Shown here: positions 50,260 through 62,134 of the stretch, one piece after another
How the letters are laid out: every line of letters starts with the position of its first letter
Position numbering within the stretch: the first letter of the stretch is position 1
Assembly: GCF_019703515.2 (NCBI RefSeq)
Contig: NC_059382.1
Span: 17,285,001-17,349,000 of the forward strand
Length of the DNA: 64,000 nucleotides
Direction: 5' to 3'
DNA from: Myxocyprinus asiaticus
Taxonomy: Eukaryota; Chordata; Actinopteri; Cypriniformes; Catostomidae
Translations under genes and position numbers: made by a program
Notes under the pieces: generated by a model
Told to the model about the DNA's origin: nothing
Seen by the model: the letters and a program-made list of their open reading frames with translations, nothing else
The model's database searches: none

Positions 50260-50456
50260 AATTTACTAATGTTAACAAGTACAACCTTATTGTAAAGTGT
50301 TACCATTATGGTAAAGTGAATATGAGGAAAAAGTGACAGTTATAGGGTAGTCATGCACAGTAATCGAGCTACAGCGTGTTTTATGCATAGTCAAGCTGTG
50401 CAAGTATACATGGCACAATGCTTAATCGAATATTTGTAGGACATCAGATATGACGG

Positions 50457-50460
<4 letters not shown>

Positions 50461-50496
<36 letters not shown>
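50461..50496. repeat. (TA)n microsatellite
   Basis: About 34 bp of TA adjoining the next Tc1-type element. Confidence 0.95.
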
Positions 50497-50498
<2 letters not shown>

Positions 50499-51254
50499 AT
50501 TGTACTCAAAAGTTTGCATACCCTGGCAGAAATTGTGAAATTTTGGCATTGATTTTGAAAATATGACTGATCATGCAAAAAAACTCTTTTATTTAAGGAA
50601 AAGATTTCAGCCACAACTGCCAGAACCCATAGGTTTCTTTGTATCCCGAACAATTCTTCTGGCAGTTGTGGCTGAAATCTTTCTTGGTCTACCTGACCTT
50701 GGCTTGGTATCAAGAGATCCCTGAATTTTCCACTTCTTAATAAATTATTGAACAGTACTGACTGGCATTTTCAAGGCTTTGAATATATTTTTATATCCTT
50801 TTCCATCTTTATAAATTTCCATTACCTTGTTACGCAGGTCTTTTGACAGTTCTTTTCTGCTCCCCATGGCTCAGTATCTAGCCTGCTCAGTGCATCCACC
50901 TGAGTTAACAAACTCATTGACAGTTTATACACAGACACTAATTGCAATTTAAAAAGCCACAGGTGTGGGAAATTAACCTTTAATTGCCATTTAAACCTGT
51001 GTGTGTCACCTTGTGTGTCTGTAACAAGGCCAAACATTCAAGGGTATGTAAACTTTTGATCAGGGCCATTTGGGTGATTTCTGGTATCATTATGATTTAA
51101 AAAGGAGCCAAACAACTATGTGATAATAAATGGCTTCATATGATCACTATCCTTAAATAAAAGACAGTTTTTTTGCACGATCAGTCATATTTTCAAAATT
51201 AATGCCAAATTTTAAAGATTTCTGCCAGGGTATGCAAACTTTTGAGCACAACTA
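50495..51254 (-). mobile_element. Deleted Tc1/mariner element (AATTGTACTCAAAAGTTTGC ends)
   Basis: The ends TTGTACTCAAAAGTTTGCAT and ATGCAAACTTTTGAGCACAA are inverted repeats, continued inward by CATATTTTC/GAAAATATG-type arms (about 110 bp each). On the minus strand the N-terminus remains from ATG 50867: MGSRKELSKDLRNKVMEIYK, then a stop in the HTH region and RSGRPRKISATTARR near 50640. The catalytic domain is deleted. Confidence 0.88.
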
Positions 51255-51339
51255 TATATATAAGGTGCAAACTATATATATAAGGTGGTTAAATGTTGTT
51301 CTAAAGTCTCAGGTGTTGCCCTGCAGTACTGCCTGTGTC

Positions 51340-51530
51340 ATTTCTTGTAGTTTATAGCTCCGCCTTCACCTCTCTCCCTCCCTCTGTGCCTGTTTTCTTT
51401 CTTCCCCCACACTTTCTGCTCGCTCATGTTCTCTGTCTCGGCCACATGAGTAGCAAGCACATGGCTACACTGAGCCGCTTGACGTCACAGCACACCCCCC
51501 CCCCCACCAGTGACTGACCACGCCTGTTCT
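51340..51530. promoter_or_regulatory. Candidate regulatory block with CRE palindrome
   Basis: A pyrimidine-rich, G+C-richer block with TGACGTCA at 51480-51487 (CREB/ATF palindrome) and two CACATG E-boxes just before. A C-run (about 14) follows at 51495. Confidence 0.35.
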
Positions 51531-51747
51531 TGCCACATACCTAAAACCTCCGCATTAGCTGCTGCTTTTTTCCTTGGCTCTTTCTGTATGTCTTTTTTCT
51601 TGCAGAACCTGTTTTGCGTAGTAAATTCCCGTTCAGTATATTCCACTGACTCATTGACTTATGCATTGTTTAAACAAGCTAATAGTATTGAGACAAAGGC
51701 TTGAATGCCAAACTAAACTCACCAGTGGTTATTATTTTTGGATGATT

Positions 51748-53683
51748 TGTATGGGAGGCACATTCTGCCAATTTGAAATAATCAAAGGATAAAAATGAAA
51801 ATGAAAACCCAATTAACCATTTCATTATTAAGAAGTGTCTGCAAAATATGTGCCAAAATTAAAAATAAAATGAAATGATATGATTTGAATTTTCACTATA
51901 ACAATGCATCATCCCTGTCAAATTAAAAAATAAAATAAAATTGATGATTTGACATTTCATTTTTGCTACAATCTCGAGGCAAGACTGACCATTTTAAAAT
52001 GAAAAGGCAAATGGGAATAAGAAATTGCAAATTTTTTTTACAAAGCTTTCTTATAATGCTCATGCAATGATCGTGACAGAATTTAAATTCAAATGCAAAG
52101 TTCAGTTTTAATTGTATCCTTTAATTTTCATTTTCTGACTAGATCAGTGGCTGCAGCAGAATTCATGTTACATCGCTTGAGTGGCTGCGTGCATACAAGG
52201 GGCAATGTCTTCATTTCTGAAATCGTTTTAATTTTTTAAAGCAAATATTAAATAGTTTAATTCTCGGATTTAAACATATTTATGGTTATGAAAATGAGTT
52301 AAATTGCAGGTCTCTCCGTTGTGCGATATTGTATGCAATATCCTAACTAATTTTATTTTGTACATACACTTACCTCTTCTTATATTACTTTTCACTTATC
52401 TGTATATATCCTACACACGTTATTCTGTCTGTGTCTTACTGTGTATTTCAATAAAATGTATCTCTACTTTATTTCTATTATTTATGTCTTGTTTGTTATA
52501 TTACTTGTGCTCTGGAAGCTGTCACCAAGACAAATTCCTTGTACATCATTGGCAATAAAGCTCATTCTGATTTTGAGTTCATCCAAGTTTTAAACTTCCT
52601 TTTTTTGTAATTACATCCATATTTAATCTATATCAATAAGCATGCCAATCGAAACGAGACCACTGACTTTGGTTAAAAAAAAAAAAAAAAACTTCCATGA
52701 GTTTGAGAATCTCTCTCACAACTGGATCGGTGCGGAATGCTTCTGATTATGCCATATGTCAGATCCAAGTGGATCAAATGTTTCATTTTCATTTGCTGTG
52801 TTAGGAAAGACAGTGCTTATTAGTTGTTAAGCTTGCTCTTATGCCATAAAACAAATCACTCATATATGCATTCTCTAGGGTTGATACTATGATAGAGGGG
52901 ATATTGGGGGTTTAATTTGCTGTGGTGGGAAACAATCCAATTAAACTGAATTAACTTGTTTATCTGTAACTTCTGCTAAATAAAGCCTGCTGCAAGCATG
53001 ATGTATATATTTACAAGTGTGATTCCAACACTGTGTTCATATATTCCGCTGACTGACGAAACAAAAATCAGTTATGCATTTTTCTGTTATGCTTGGTATT
53101 TTTAAATGTGAACTTGGTATCACAACACTTGCGACCCGAAAAGCACTGTATCGTGGATTCTCGGCTTTTCTCTCAAGTCACTGTCACTGAAGGACACATA
53201 AAATGAACATCTCCCTTGCAACATCTCTGCGCCCCCTAGTGTGAGAAGCACTGTATTAAAGTATCCCCTCTTGAGCACCACCCACTCATTAACATAGAAT
53301 TTACATGTTGAAACATTGAAATTGAAAATTGAAATAGAAAAATAAAAGATAAAATTAAAACTGAACTTTGCATTTGAATTTATATCTGTCACTATTATTG
53401 CATGAGCATTAAGAAAAAGCTTTTTAAAAAATGTATTTGCAAATTTCTTATTCCCATTTGCCTTTTCATTTTAAAATTGTCAGTCTTGCCTTGAGATTGT
53501 AGTGAATAGGAAATGTCAAATCATCAATTTTATTTTATTTTTTAATTTGACAGGGATGATGCATTGTTATAGTGAAAATTAAAATGGAAATCAATTTTTA
53601 ATAATGAAATGGTTAATCAGGTCTTCATTTTTATCCTTTTATTAATTCATTTAAAATAGGCAGAATGTGCCTTCCATAGATTT
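51748..53683. mobile_element. Long-inverted-repeat element (arms about 350 bp)
   Basis: The left arm 51748-52110 (GGAGGCACATTCTGCC, GATGCATCATCCCTG in complement, CAAATGGGAATAAGAAATT) is the diverged complement of 53345-53683 (AATTTCTTATTCCCATTTG, GGCAGAATGTGCCTTCC). The 1.2-kb centre holds a LINE tail (52300-52572) and no transposase frame. Confidence 0.8.
52300..52572 (+). repeat. LINE 3'-end fragment nested in the inverted-repeat element
   Basis: It ends with 'CAAATTCCTTGTACATCATT' then 'GGCAATAAAGCTCATTCTGA', the kind of 3' tail found in fish LINEs (Rex/RTE-like by memory). It reads in the + direction. Only the tail is present. Confidence 0.5.
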
Positions 53684-54164
53684 GTAGTGGATTGTGAAAT
53701 CCACAGGATCAGCTGCCCATGGTGCAATGCGATTTTGATGTGGTCATGTAAATAATATTACTGCACTGAATTAAATTAGAAAGGGGTAACATGACATTAA
53801 ATTGTCGTACTGAAAAAAGTTGTGATCAGGACCCCGATGGACATTGAAATATCGATTTTGAGTTGAAATAATTTTATTTTGTGAAAAAAGACCACACAGC
53901 TAGTTGGAAATTGTTCTTTAGGACAGCTGTAATAAAACAGTCAGTATATTTACATGTACAGTTATAATCAAGCTACAGTGGGTTTTTGTTTAGTCGAGCT
54001 ACAGTTTATCTGTCTATCCAAGGATTCATGACACAATGTGTAATCAAATATTTGAAGGAAGGGTGACAGATATGCCAGGTTAAATGTATGTCACGCGTCA
54101 CCTCTGTCTTTTGAGCACACATACAAAGCTGAGGCCAATTGTGGTTTGACAAAAGTGGATACAA

Positions 54165-54360
54165 GCGAGAAGGTCAACAGAGAATGGCCAGACTGGTTCA
54201 AACTGACAAAATCTACGGTAACTCAGATAACCGCTCTGTACAATTGTAGTGAGAAGAATATCATCTCAGAATGTTATTCTGAGATGCAGATTGGCGCTGT
54301 TTTGGTGGCACGAGTGGGACCTACACAATATTAGGCAGGTGGTTTTAATGTTGTGGATGA
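54165..54360 (+). mobile_element. Remnant of the ACCGATCAGCCAC-type Tc1 MITE
   Basis: Reads GTCAACAGAGAATGGCCAGA to CAGGTGGTTTTAATGTTGTG, the complement of the left part of the 27101 element. It is only one end, with the other end lost. Confidence 0.8.
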
Positions 54361-54370
54361 TATAAATATA

Positions 54371-55548
54371 AACTCAGCAAAAAAAGAAACGTCCTCTCAC
54401 TTTCAGCTGCTTTTATTTTCAGCAAACTGAACATGTGTAAATATTTGTATGAACATAAAAAGTTTCAACAACTAAGACATAAACTGAACAAGTTTCACAG
54501 ACATGTGACTAACAGAAATGGAATAATGTGTTCCTGAACAAAGTGGGGGGGGAGGGGGGTCAACAGTCAGTATCTGGTGTTGCCACCAGCTGCGTTAAGT
54601 ACTGCAGTGCATCTCCTCCTCATGGACTACACCAGATTTGCCAGTTCTTGCTGTGAGATGTTTTCATTCTTCCACCAAGGCACTTGCAATTTCCCAAACA
54701 TTTCTGGGGGGAATGGCCCTAGCCCTCACCATCAGATCCAACAGGTCCCAGACGTGCTCAATGGGATTGAGATCCGGGCTCTTCGCTGGCCATGGCAGAA
54801 CACTGACATTCCTGTCTTGCAGGAAATCCCGCACAGAACAAGCAGTATGGCTGGTGGCATTTGAATGGAGGGTCATGCAGGGGCAGACTGGCCATCGGGA
54901 GAACCGGGACTTTTCCTGGTGGGCCGGCCACGAAACGGGGCCGAATGGGCCGCGATAAGCTGAAATGGGCCACTGCGTTATGCAGAACGTGCCACAAAAC
55001 GGCGCTGTGATATGCCGAAGGGGGCAGCGATATGCAGAAAAGGACAGCAACTCCCAACGCCCATTCAGATGAACTGATCCTGTGCAGGTGTTGTTACATG
55101 TGGTCTGCCACTGCGTGGATGATCAGCTGTCCTTCCTGTCTCCCTGTAGCGCTGTCTTAAGCGTCTCACAGTACAAACATTGCAATTTATTGCCCTGGCC
55201 ACATCTGCAGTCCTCATGCCTCCATGCAGCATGCCTAAGTATGTACGTTCACGCAGATGAGCAGGGACCCTGGGCATCTTTCTTTTGGTGTTTTTCAGAG
55301 TCAGTAGAATGGTCTCTTTAGTGTCCTAAGTTTTTATAACTGACCTTAATTGCCTACCGTCTGTAAGCTGTTAGTGTCTTAACGACCACAGGTGCATGTT
55401 CATTAATTGTTTATGGTTCATTGAACAAGCATGGAAAACATTGTTTAAACCCTTTAAAATAAAAATCTGTAAAGTTATTTGAATTTTTACTAAATTATCT
55501 TTAAAATACAATGTCCCAAAAAAGGGAAAACATTTTTTTTGCTGAGTT
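54371..55548 (-). mobile_element. Tc1/mariner element, deleted and interrupted (AACTCAGCAAAAAAAG ends)
   Basis: It lies between TA dinucleotides (54369-54370, 55549-55550). Ends are AACTCAGCAAAAAAA and the complement. At 1178 bp it is shorter than full-length relatives. A G+C-rich foreign segment (about 54887-55045) replaces the middle. Confidence 0.9.
54664..55277 (-). pseudogene. Transposase remnant, N- and C-terminal parts only
   Basis: The minus-strand start MPRVPAHLRERTYLGMLHGG (55277) runs through the HTH to SGRPHVTTPAQDQFI. After the foreign segment, the C-terminal part has [20 protein letters not shown] with the last catalytic Glu. The part with both Asp residues is missing. Confidence 0.88.
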
Positions 55549-56261
55549 TATATATATATATATATTCATTTCATGTTTATTCAGTGTTTATAAGGGACAC
55601 TGGGAGTATGTGATTTTTACGTACATGTGGTATCAGTTGGTCTTACATTTTTTCGTAAATTTAGAATAGATTTGAATGCAAACTTTTTTATGAATCATTA
55701 TTTCATTGTGAAAACTTTCGTATGCAGATTTCAGCTACAAATACGTGCATATACACGGATAACTGACTGAAGTTAAATGGTACACTTCTGTTAAAGAGTT
55801 CCTCTTTTTCAGCCACACAACAAACCAGAGACCCAGTGAGATTTCAATTACAACCGTGCTTAAATACACAGATTGCCAAATACCTCACACTGGAGTCATG
55901 GGATATCCTGCAAATTGTTTATGGGGAAGAGCATGGCTGCAACTTGGCTCTGTGTGCCCTCTCTCTCTCTCACTCACTCTCTTCTTTGGACACCTCCTCT
56001 ACCATCCCTATATTGCATGTGACATATTCTAGTTAATTTTAACCTTATTCAAGTCGCTTTTCCCATCATATGAGCACACATAGAATATACACTTTACATA
56101 CACATGATGACACACTTGCACACTGTTACATGTGCATAGTCATGTGGTGGCACTTAAGTCGGCTGAGGATGGTAAACCAAAAGGGGGAGAGGGTAAATCA
56201 TGTGCTTGGCTTGTGAGACACTGACTGGTGCAGTCCCTCAGCCCAGTTCCCACGGTAACAG

Positions 56262-56530
56262 AAACCTGGGAATTTCAGGGAATTTTACAGTTTGATTTCC
56301 AGGCCAGAAAAAGTCATGGCATTTAATAAAATCTTAAGTCATGGAAAATTTTTATAGTGAAAACTATAAATTTTTCAAGTTAACATTTTATTGACTTAAT
56401 AATTCTCTTTGTGAGTGCAATCTCACAAAAAGAAATAAACTAATGAATTGGCAAATAATAAAATTATTTTTAAAAATCTTTATCCAGTAATCACAAACAA
56501 TTGTAGAAGTCATGGAAATGTATCTGAATT
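56262..56530 (+). repeat. 'Grpt' dispersed repeat, copy 2
   Basis: Same-orientation partner of 13810-14222, with 'GAATTTCAGGGAATTTTACA', 'TTTCCAGGCC' and 'AGTCATGGAAA'. Confidence 0.6.
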
Positions 56531-56769
56531 CCTTATATTGACATGTATTGTGTTTTCTTATATTTAATGCACAGTCTTATTTGTGACAAATGCAACCTTG
56601 AACTTGAACTCATTGGTCAATTGGTGTGGGAACCCTTCTGAATGGAGTCTATGACCTGATTTGCCTCCATATTCACCATAGTATGAATACTATGATGGCA
56701 TTGTCTCATCCCCCATCAAACACTATCCAGATGTTGTTATTGCTATGTATGAGATAACCTCTCAGTCAT

Positions 56770-57110
56770 ATTCATGCAGGAGACACTTTAGCCCAGTTAA
56801 GCTGGCCTGGGCTGAAGTGGGAAGAGGGAGGGAGGTAAGGGGCCCCACTCCGCGGATCAGGAGTTCACCGGGTTTTGGTGTTTGTGGAGCAGGCCGTGTG
56901 TGAGTGTGTGTGAGTGTGAGAGAGTAACCGTGGCAGGCATGCACAGCTGTGGGCTAGAGCTGAGCCTGGTGCAGCACGCAGACTAGAGAGGGAGAGAGCT
57001 GAGCTGTCAACAAGCCTCATCAGTTGTGAGGGGTTGGGCCAATGAAGGCCTGGTTGAGACAGCCAGGAAGGAATGTGCCTGCTCCCCCAGGAAATGGAGG
57101 ACTCACTTGT
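56770..57110. promoter_or_regulatory. G+C-rich candidate regulatory block
   Basis: Non-repetitive block with CCGCGG (56850), GGGCCAATGA (CCAAT, 57037) and CAGCTG E-box (56943) in an otherwise AT-rich intron. No supported exon. Confidence 0.25.
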
Positions 57111-57511
57111 TAAAAAGACCAGAGACGACTGTTGTGTAACTGTCTTTAACAAGCATTTAAATGAATAAAGAAATAAAGAATATTTTGTGTTTTAGTGTGA
57201 CCAGAGCGATTAATTTTGATTAATTTAATCTAGGACCACAACTGCTTATTTTACAGTGCACTTTTCATTGGTTTAGAGGATTTTATTTCTTTATTTAGAC
57301 TACAAAGTCCTAAAGATTATATTCCACTATTGTTAAGACTAACAGAATGAATCAAAGCAGCAAAACATGTTATGTAAAGCTTTAACACAGCACGTTAAGA
57401 CTATATATGGAGCCCCTAAAAGATACTCAATCAAACAGGCCTTTATACTGCTGCCCAGTGCAGGCAGCACACGCTTGCTCTGTCGCACTCTGCTGCCCTC
57501 TCACGATTCCC

Positions 57512-57525
57512 GTTACCTAGGCAAC
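57512..57525. promoter_or_regulatory. RFX-type X-box GTTACCTAGGCAAC
   Basis: Close to the canonical X-box, two half sites with TA spacer. A second half-site-like GTTGCCATGAC lies at 57542. It falls in a G+C-richer block 57450-57640. Confidence 0.45.
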
Positions 57526-58639
57526 TGATGGTTTTGTGACTGTTGCCATGACTATGGTAGGGTACCCCAGCATCTAATTTGTTAAAACAAAGATGGTAAC
57601 ACCTCAGTGAGGAAGAAGGGCACTCTGAGCTTTGCAAAGGAAGTGGTATGTATTGATTGGTTTAGTTAGCTGTCATTATTCATGAGAGCCCATCAGCAGG
57701 AGACTGAACATGCTCCTTTATCTCCTTTCTTGTTATCTGCACACACCTGTACCCATATCAAATGACTGGCCTGGATCATCTTTCCACGCTGTTATTCTTT
57801 CTGTGGGGCCATGCTTGTTCACTAGGGCTTGTAATTGCCACAAACCTCGTGATCCAAATTTTAAAATTGATATTCTAAGTATTGTGATTTTAGCTGTGTT
57901 AACTTTTTTTTTCTTAGAAACAGATGTTTATTAAAGAACAGTTGTGTCATGACAATTGTTTCACTGTGCAATACAGAATTAGCAAGTAAAAGGTAGGGAT
58001 GTGCGAACTGCCAATTTTCATAATAGACGTGCAAAGAATGACGTGTTTGAATGTAACCGGAGCGAAGGTGTCGCAAGGCGAGCCTCACTTCGCGTTAAAA
58101 GTTTCATAGCTGTTAGATTATACTGTAAATATTGTGGAGGCGTTTAGTTTGCGGCATCCAACAGTTTGATGAGCCTTTTATTTTATTTTTAACTACTAAA
58201 TGGTTTATTAAATCAGTGTCACACAGAATCTGCTGAATTAATCCTAAAAAAAAAAAAAACAAATACGTTTCACGACACCTCACAAATAAACCTGTGGATT
58301 ATGCATAATAACAAGAACATTACCCACAGCAGAGGATTTAAGGCCAACAGTGAACAAGCGGCACTTTGATGGCTGTAGCAGTGTTGCAATAAAGGACTAA
58401 ACGTGAAGAATTAAAGGGATGATACTTCTCAGAAAGAAAACCTGTTTGTGAGGATCTCTGCACAAATCTGTGTATCATTGTTTCAGCATATTAAGCTAAA
58501 CATTTAATTGTAAAATTAAAATGTAATTTTTAATCAGAAACTATTTTAAAATAGTTTGTCTCAAGAATCATGACTTGTAACAAAATTAATTTTTTTGCCA
58601 CCCCTGTTGTCCACCACACGTGATGTGTAAAAAGGATGA

Positions 58640-58805
58640 GTTGTGTGATATGTATGCCCAGGGGGGGGGCTTAGTACCTTTCCTGCTGAGTTCAGTTCCA
58701 ACCCTCCACTAACACACCTGCCTGTCATTTTCAAACAAACCCAAAGGCCTTGTTTAGCTGGTTCAGGTGTTTTAATTAGGGTTGGAACTGTCCTCTGGAA
58801 AACGA
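58640..58805. repeat. MITE-like dispersed repeat
   Basis: Phrases 'CAGTTCCAACCCTCCACTAA' and 'CACACCTGCCTG', then 'TTAGGGTTGGAACTG', give inverted CAGTTCCAACCCT ends about 120 bp apart. Widespread fish MITE by memory. It contains a G-run at 58661-58669. Confidence 0.55.
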
Positions 58806-59275
58806 ATGTAATCATAGTGAAATCTAATTGGTATTAGTCATAATTTAGATTATTAGAGCACATTTACATGCGCAATCTTACACAATTATGCTAAATAAGC
58901 TGACAACGTGTGTGGTCATGCAAACGCCTTTATGCAAGGGTGTTTTACATGCTTTTTTACATTTTACAGGCTTTCCTTCATTGCAGTTATGTCATAAATG
59001 GTTTAAGCATAAAGAGATCAACAAACATGGATTTTTGCCCATTATCCAGAATATTTCTCTCTGCATCTAAACACCTTTACCGGCATTCTTACCGGCTTAT
59101 CCATTGTGTGCAAGTGTTCTGCACATGACTTTGTTACATCAAAAGCAGAGAATAATCTGAAGTCTTATGTAAACACGGTTTTCTTGTGGTTTCTAAACTC
59201 AGCATATACTTCCCAAAAGAACTAAGGCTGTGTACCTACCATAGAAACAGTTTCTTAACCTTAAAAAGTGTGCAG

Positions 59276-59932
59276 CCCTGTTTACACATGGTATTAAGAT
59301 GCATTTTGGAAGATCCTTTTTGAAACGGTACGACTCTAAAGGTGGATGTAAACGGGGTCAAAAACGTTTTGAGATTTGTCCACCACCACCACATTCAGAG
59401 GTGGTTGAAAACGCATGTGACCACCTTGAGCTCGAAGTGGGAATGCTCATCCATTCCAATGCATTTAAACACCAGCGAAGCACCACTCACTCACCTGTAA
59501 ACAAACAGATGTGCAAATACAAGAGTTTTAAACATTGCCAGTTACGTGCAGCTTTGAAAGAAAATAAAGAACACAAATACATGTACATCCGCAAGACCTT
59601 CACAGAACTTCTTCAATATGCTTAAAAATCAACAATGATGGGAAGCACAAACATCTGAACTCAGTTAATATAGGTACTCCACTACAATAACAGAAAATTT
59701 AGTTGTGAACGTCGTGTTTGTGCTTAAATTATATGCAAGGATAATAGAAAGAAACGGTGCACCATTTTTTTTCCTTTTCTTTGTATTGACTTTTTGCGCT
59801 TTATTATCATTCAGTGATACACCGAATTTCATCATGGAGTGGACGTCCCTCACCTCGCAATCCAAACACAAGTGCTACTCCACTTGTGATCGGATCACCC
59901 AAAACACATCTAAATGCCAGGTGTAAACAGGA
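59276..59932. mobile_element. Non-autonomous DNA transposon (CCTGTTTACACATGGTATT ends)
   Basis: The left end CCCTGTTTACACATGGTATT and the right end AAATGCCAGGTGTAAACAGG are diverged inverted repeats. No target duplication is obvious. The reading frame 59299-59625 shows no recognisable domain and is probably chance. Confidence 0.65.
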
Positions 59933-61124
59933 CTATAGACAGGTGCACCACATATTATCTCCAGACCTGTTTATTTCCACAGATGAAATTGTTCTTTGAT
60001 TATACAGTACACTTTTTCCAAACAGGAATATTTCTAGACTGTTTACTCTCTTCACAGCACGATAGTATAAACATTTGTTCTTCGCCCCTTTGACATTGCC
60101 TAAAAGAACCTTGGTCATAATTGAGGATCAAATACGTCTATTTCCCTCCATGCTATTTCCCTCCAATGTATTGGGCATAATAACTTCAGTCTGTTCCCAT
60201 GTAATTCATATTGCTGGGTTGAGTTCCATGAGTTTGTCTCATGGAGTTTCCTCATCTATGGACAGACACTTTAATCTTTATTTATTCATCCTCTTATGGG
60301 CCTTAGCTGTTGTGCCCTTGTTCCCTGTTTGTTTCTCCTGCGTCAGCTGACAGAGCAGAGAAACTGGGTCGCTTAAGCCCAGCCCAGTGTCTACAAAGTC
60401 TTGCCCCGTCCCTCCCCTTTCACTTCCTCTGTGTGTTTTAGTTTCATGTTTCTCTAATCTGCATATTTGTGAATTTGGACCAGCATGTACGTGTGTCATT
60501 TGTGTTCATGTGGTAGGACAGAGATAGTCTCTGGTCTCTCTGCTTGTTTGCCATGAGCAGTCTGACTCTTCCCAGATGTCCACTTGTGATTGGCTGAGCT
60601 CATGTGTCATATGCTCCTCCCACAGATCTTACTCCACTTGTGCACTCCAAGTGAATGCCTTCCCTGAAATGGGAGGAACTGTCATGCCTTGCGTAATCCA
60701 CGTGTTTGTGTGAGTAGCAGGGCTCTGTTGAAAGCAAAAACAGAGGGTGGGGGAAGTGTGCACTGAACTGAGACATCCAGGAAGAAGCAGGAACCCTTCT
60801 ATACGCCTGTAGAGGATGGTTATGGCACACTTACGGAGAACCACATGACATTTTAAGACTAAAGAATTTCGCAGATTGCTTCCTTATAAAAAGTAACACT
60901 AATACAGGCAGCTTTTATTGTGCTTTATGTGGATATACATTACCCTGCCTTTTACACTGCTACTTATCAGATAAATTCATAGACATGAAGTATTGATTGA
61001 TTTTATTATCTTTTTTTGAAGATTAGTTTAAAGCTTCGCCTAAGAAGAAGAATTGATTACAATGTATTAAATGGCCTGGCAACATGATGAATACAGCAAA
61101 AATTCTAAAACATAAATTTATATA

Positions 61125-61612
61125 GAGGTGGGAAAAAATATCGATATGTTAAAAGTATCGTGATATTGTATCGATATTTGCACGGCAAAATATTATTTAT
61201 ATTTTTCTTTTGTGTATTGAAACTGCATTGTAATGTTTTTGAAGTGTTCAGGCTACTATTGTATTCATAAATTCTATCATTTATTTATAGAAAGACTAGC
61301 TACATTGACCTAACCACAGAAATGGAGAGCCAGTATGGCCTTATATGCTTATGGCTTTGCACTGTACATAAATATTAGGAAATAAATTGGCACTTTTATA
61401 TGCATTTGGTAATTTGGAAACAATTCTCTTAAGTCCGATGAAGAAGAATGAGAAACATTGAGTAAAATATCGGAATATATCGTAGTTTTGAATCGCAGTA
61501 CACCAAAAAAAACTAAAAAAACAAAATCAAAAAAGAATTGCAATAATATCGTATTGTGACCTAGATATTGATATAATATCGTATCACCAGTTACCTTGTG
61601 ATTCCCACCCCT
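61125..61612. mobile_element. Non-autonomous element with AGGTGGGAA…TTCCCACCCCT ends
   Basis: The ends AGAGGTGGGAAAAAATATCG and GTGATTCCCACCCCT pair as inverted repeats. Several 'tatcgatat' and 'aatatcgta' repeats lie inside. No coding capacity. Confidence 0.55.
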
Positions 61613-62134
61613 ATTATATATTAATGTCTCCTTTTATATTTGACACTCTCCTGGGTTCTTTTGACAGCACAGAAAAGGCCTGCTGTCTATGGCCACTTCG
61701 CTGAAGTTGTTTTTGGGGTTGAAACACCCTGTTTCGGGCTTCTTTATAATATAATATGATTACCGATATAATATGATTAGATCTAATTTAGTCATTCTAT
61801 TAGGCTACAAATTGTGGCAAAAGTGGCTGTAGAAGACAGTAATTTTTTTACATATTATTGAATGTAAGCCTATCACTGGTCTACACTCCATAATCCTCTT
61901 TGCATTTGAATTCATCAGTCTGTCTGAGGTTGACTTGAACTGTTTGCACAGGATGCATTCTTGAAGCATCTCACTTTGGTTGCATCATGTCTCAATGTCT
62001 TGCAATATAAATGTCACGTTTAAAGATATTGTCAAATTAAATCTAGTTTGAAACTGAAAAAATACCTCTCGAAACTCCTGTATTCTGTAGTGCTCCATCC
62101 AACTGCCTGCTGTCGTTCGATACGAGTGTTTTGT

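Noticed and set aside
59299..59625. 108-codon + strand frame
   Set aside because: Lies within an inverted-repeat element and shows no transposase motif; probably chance.
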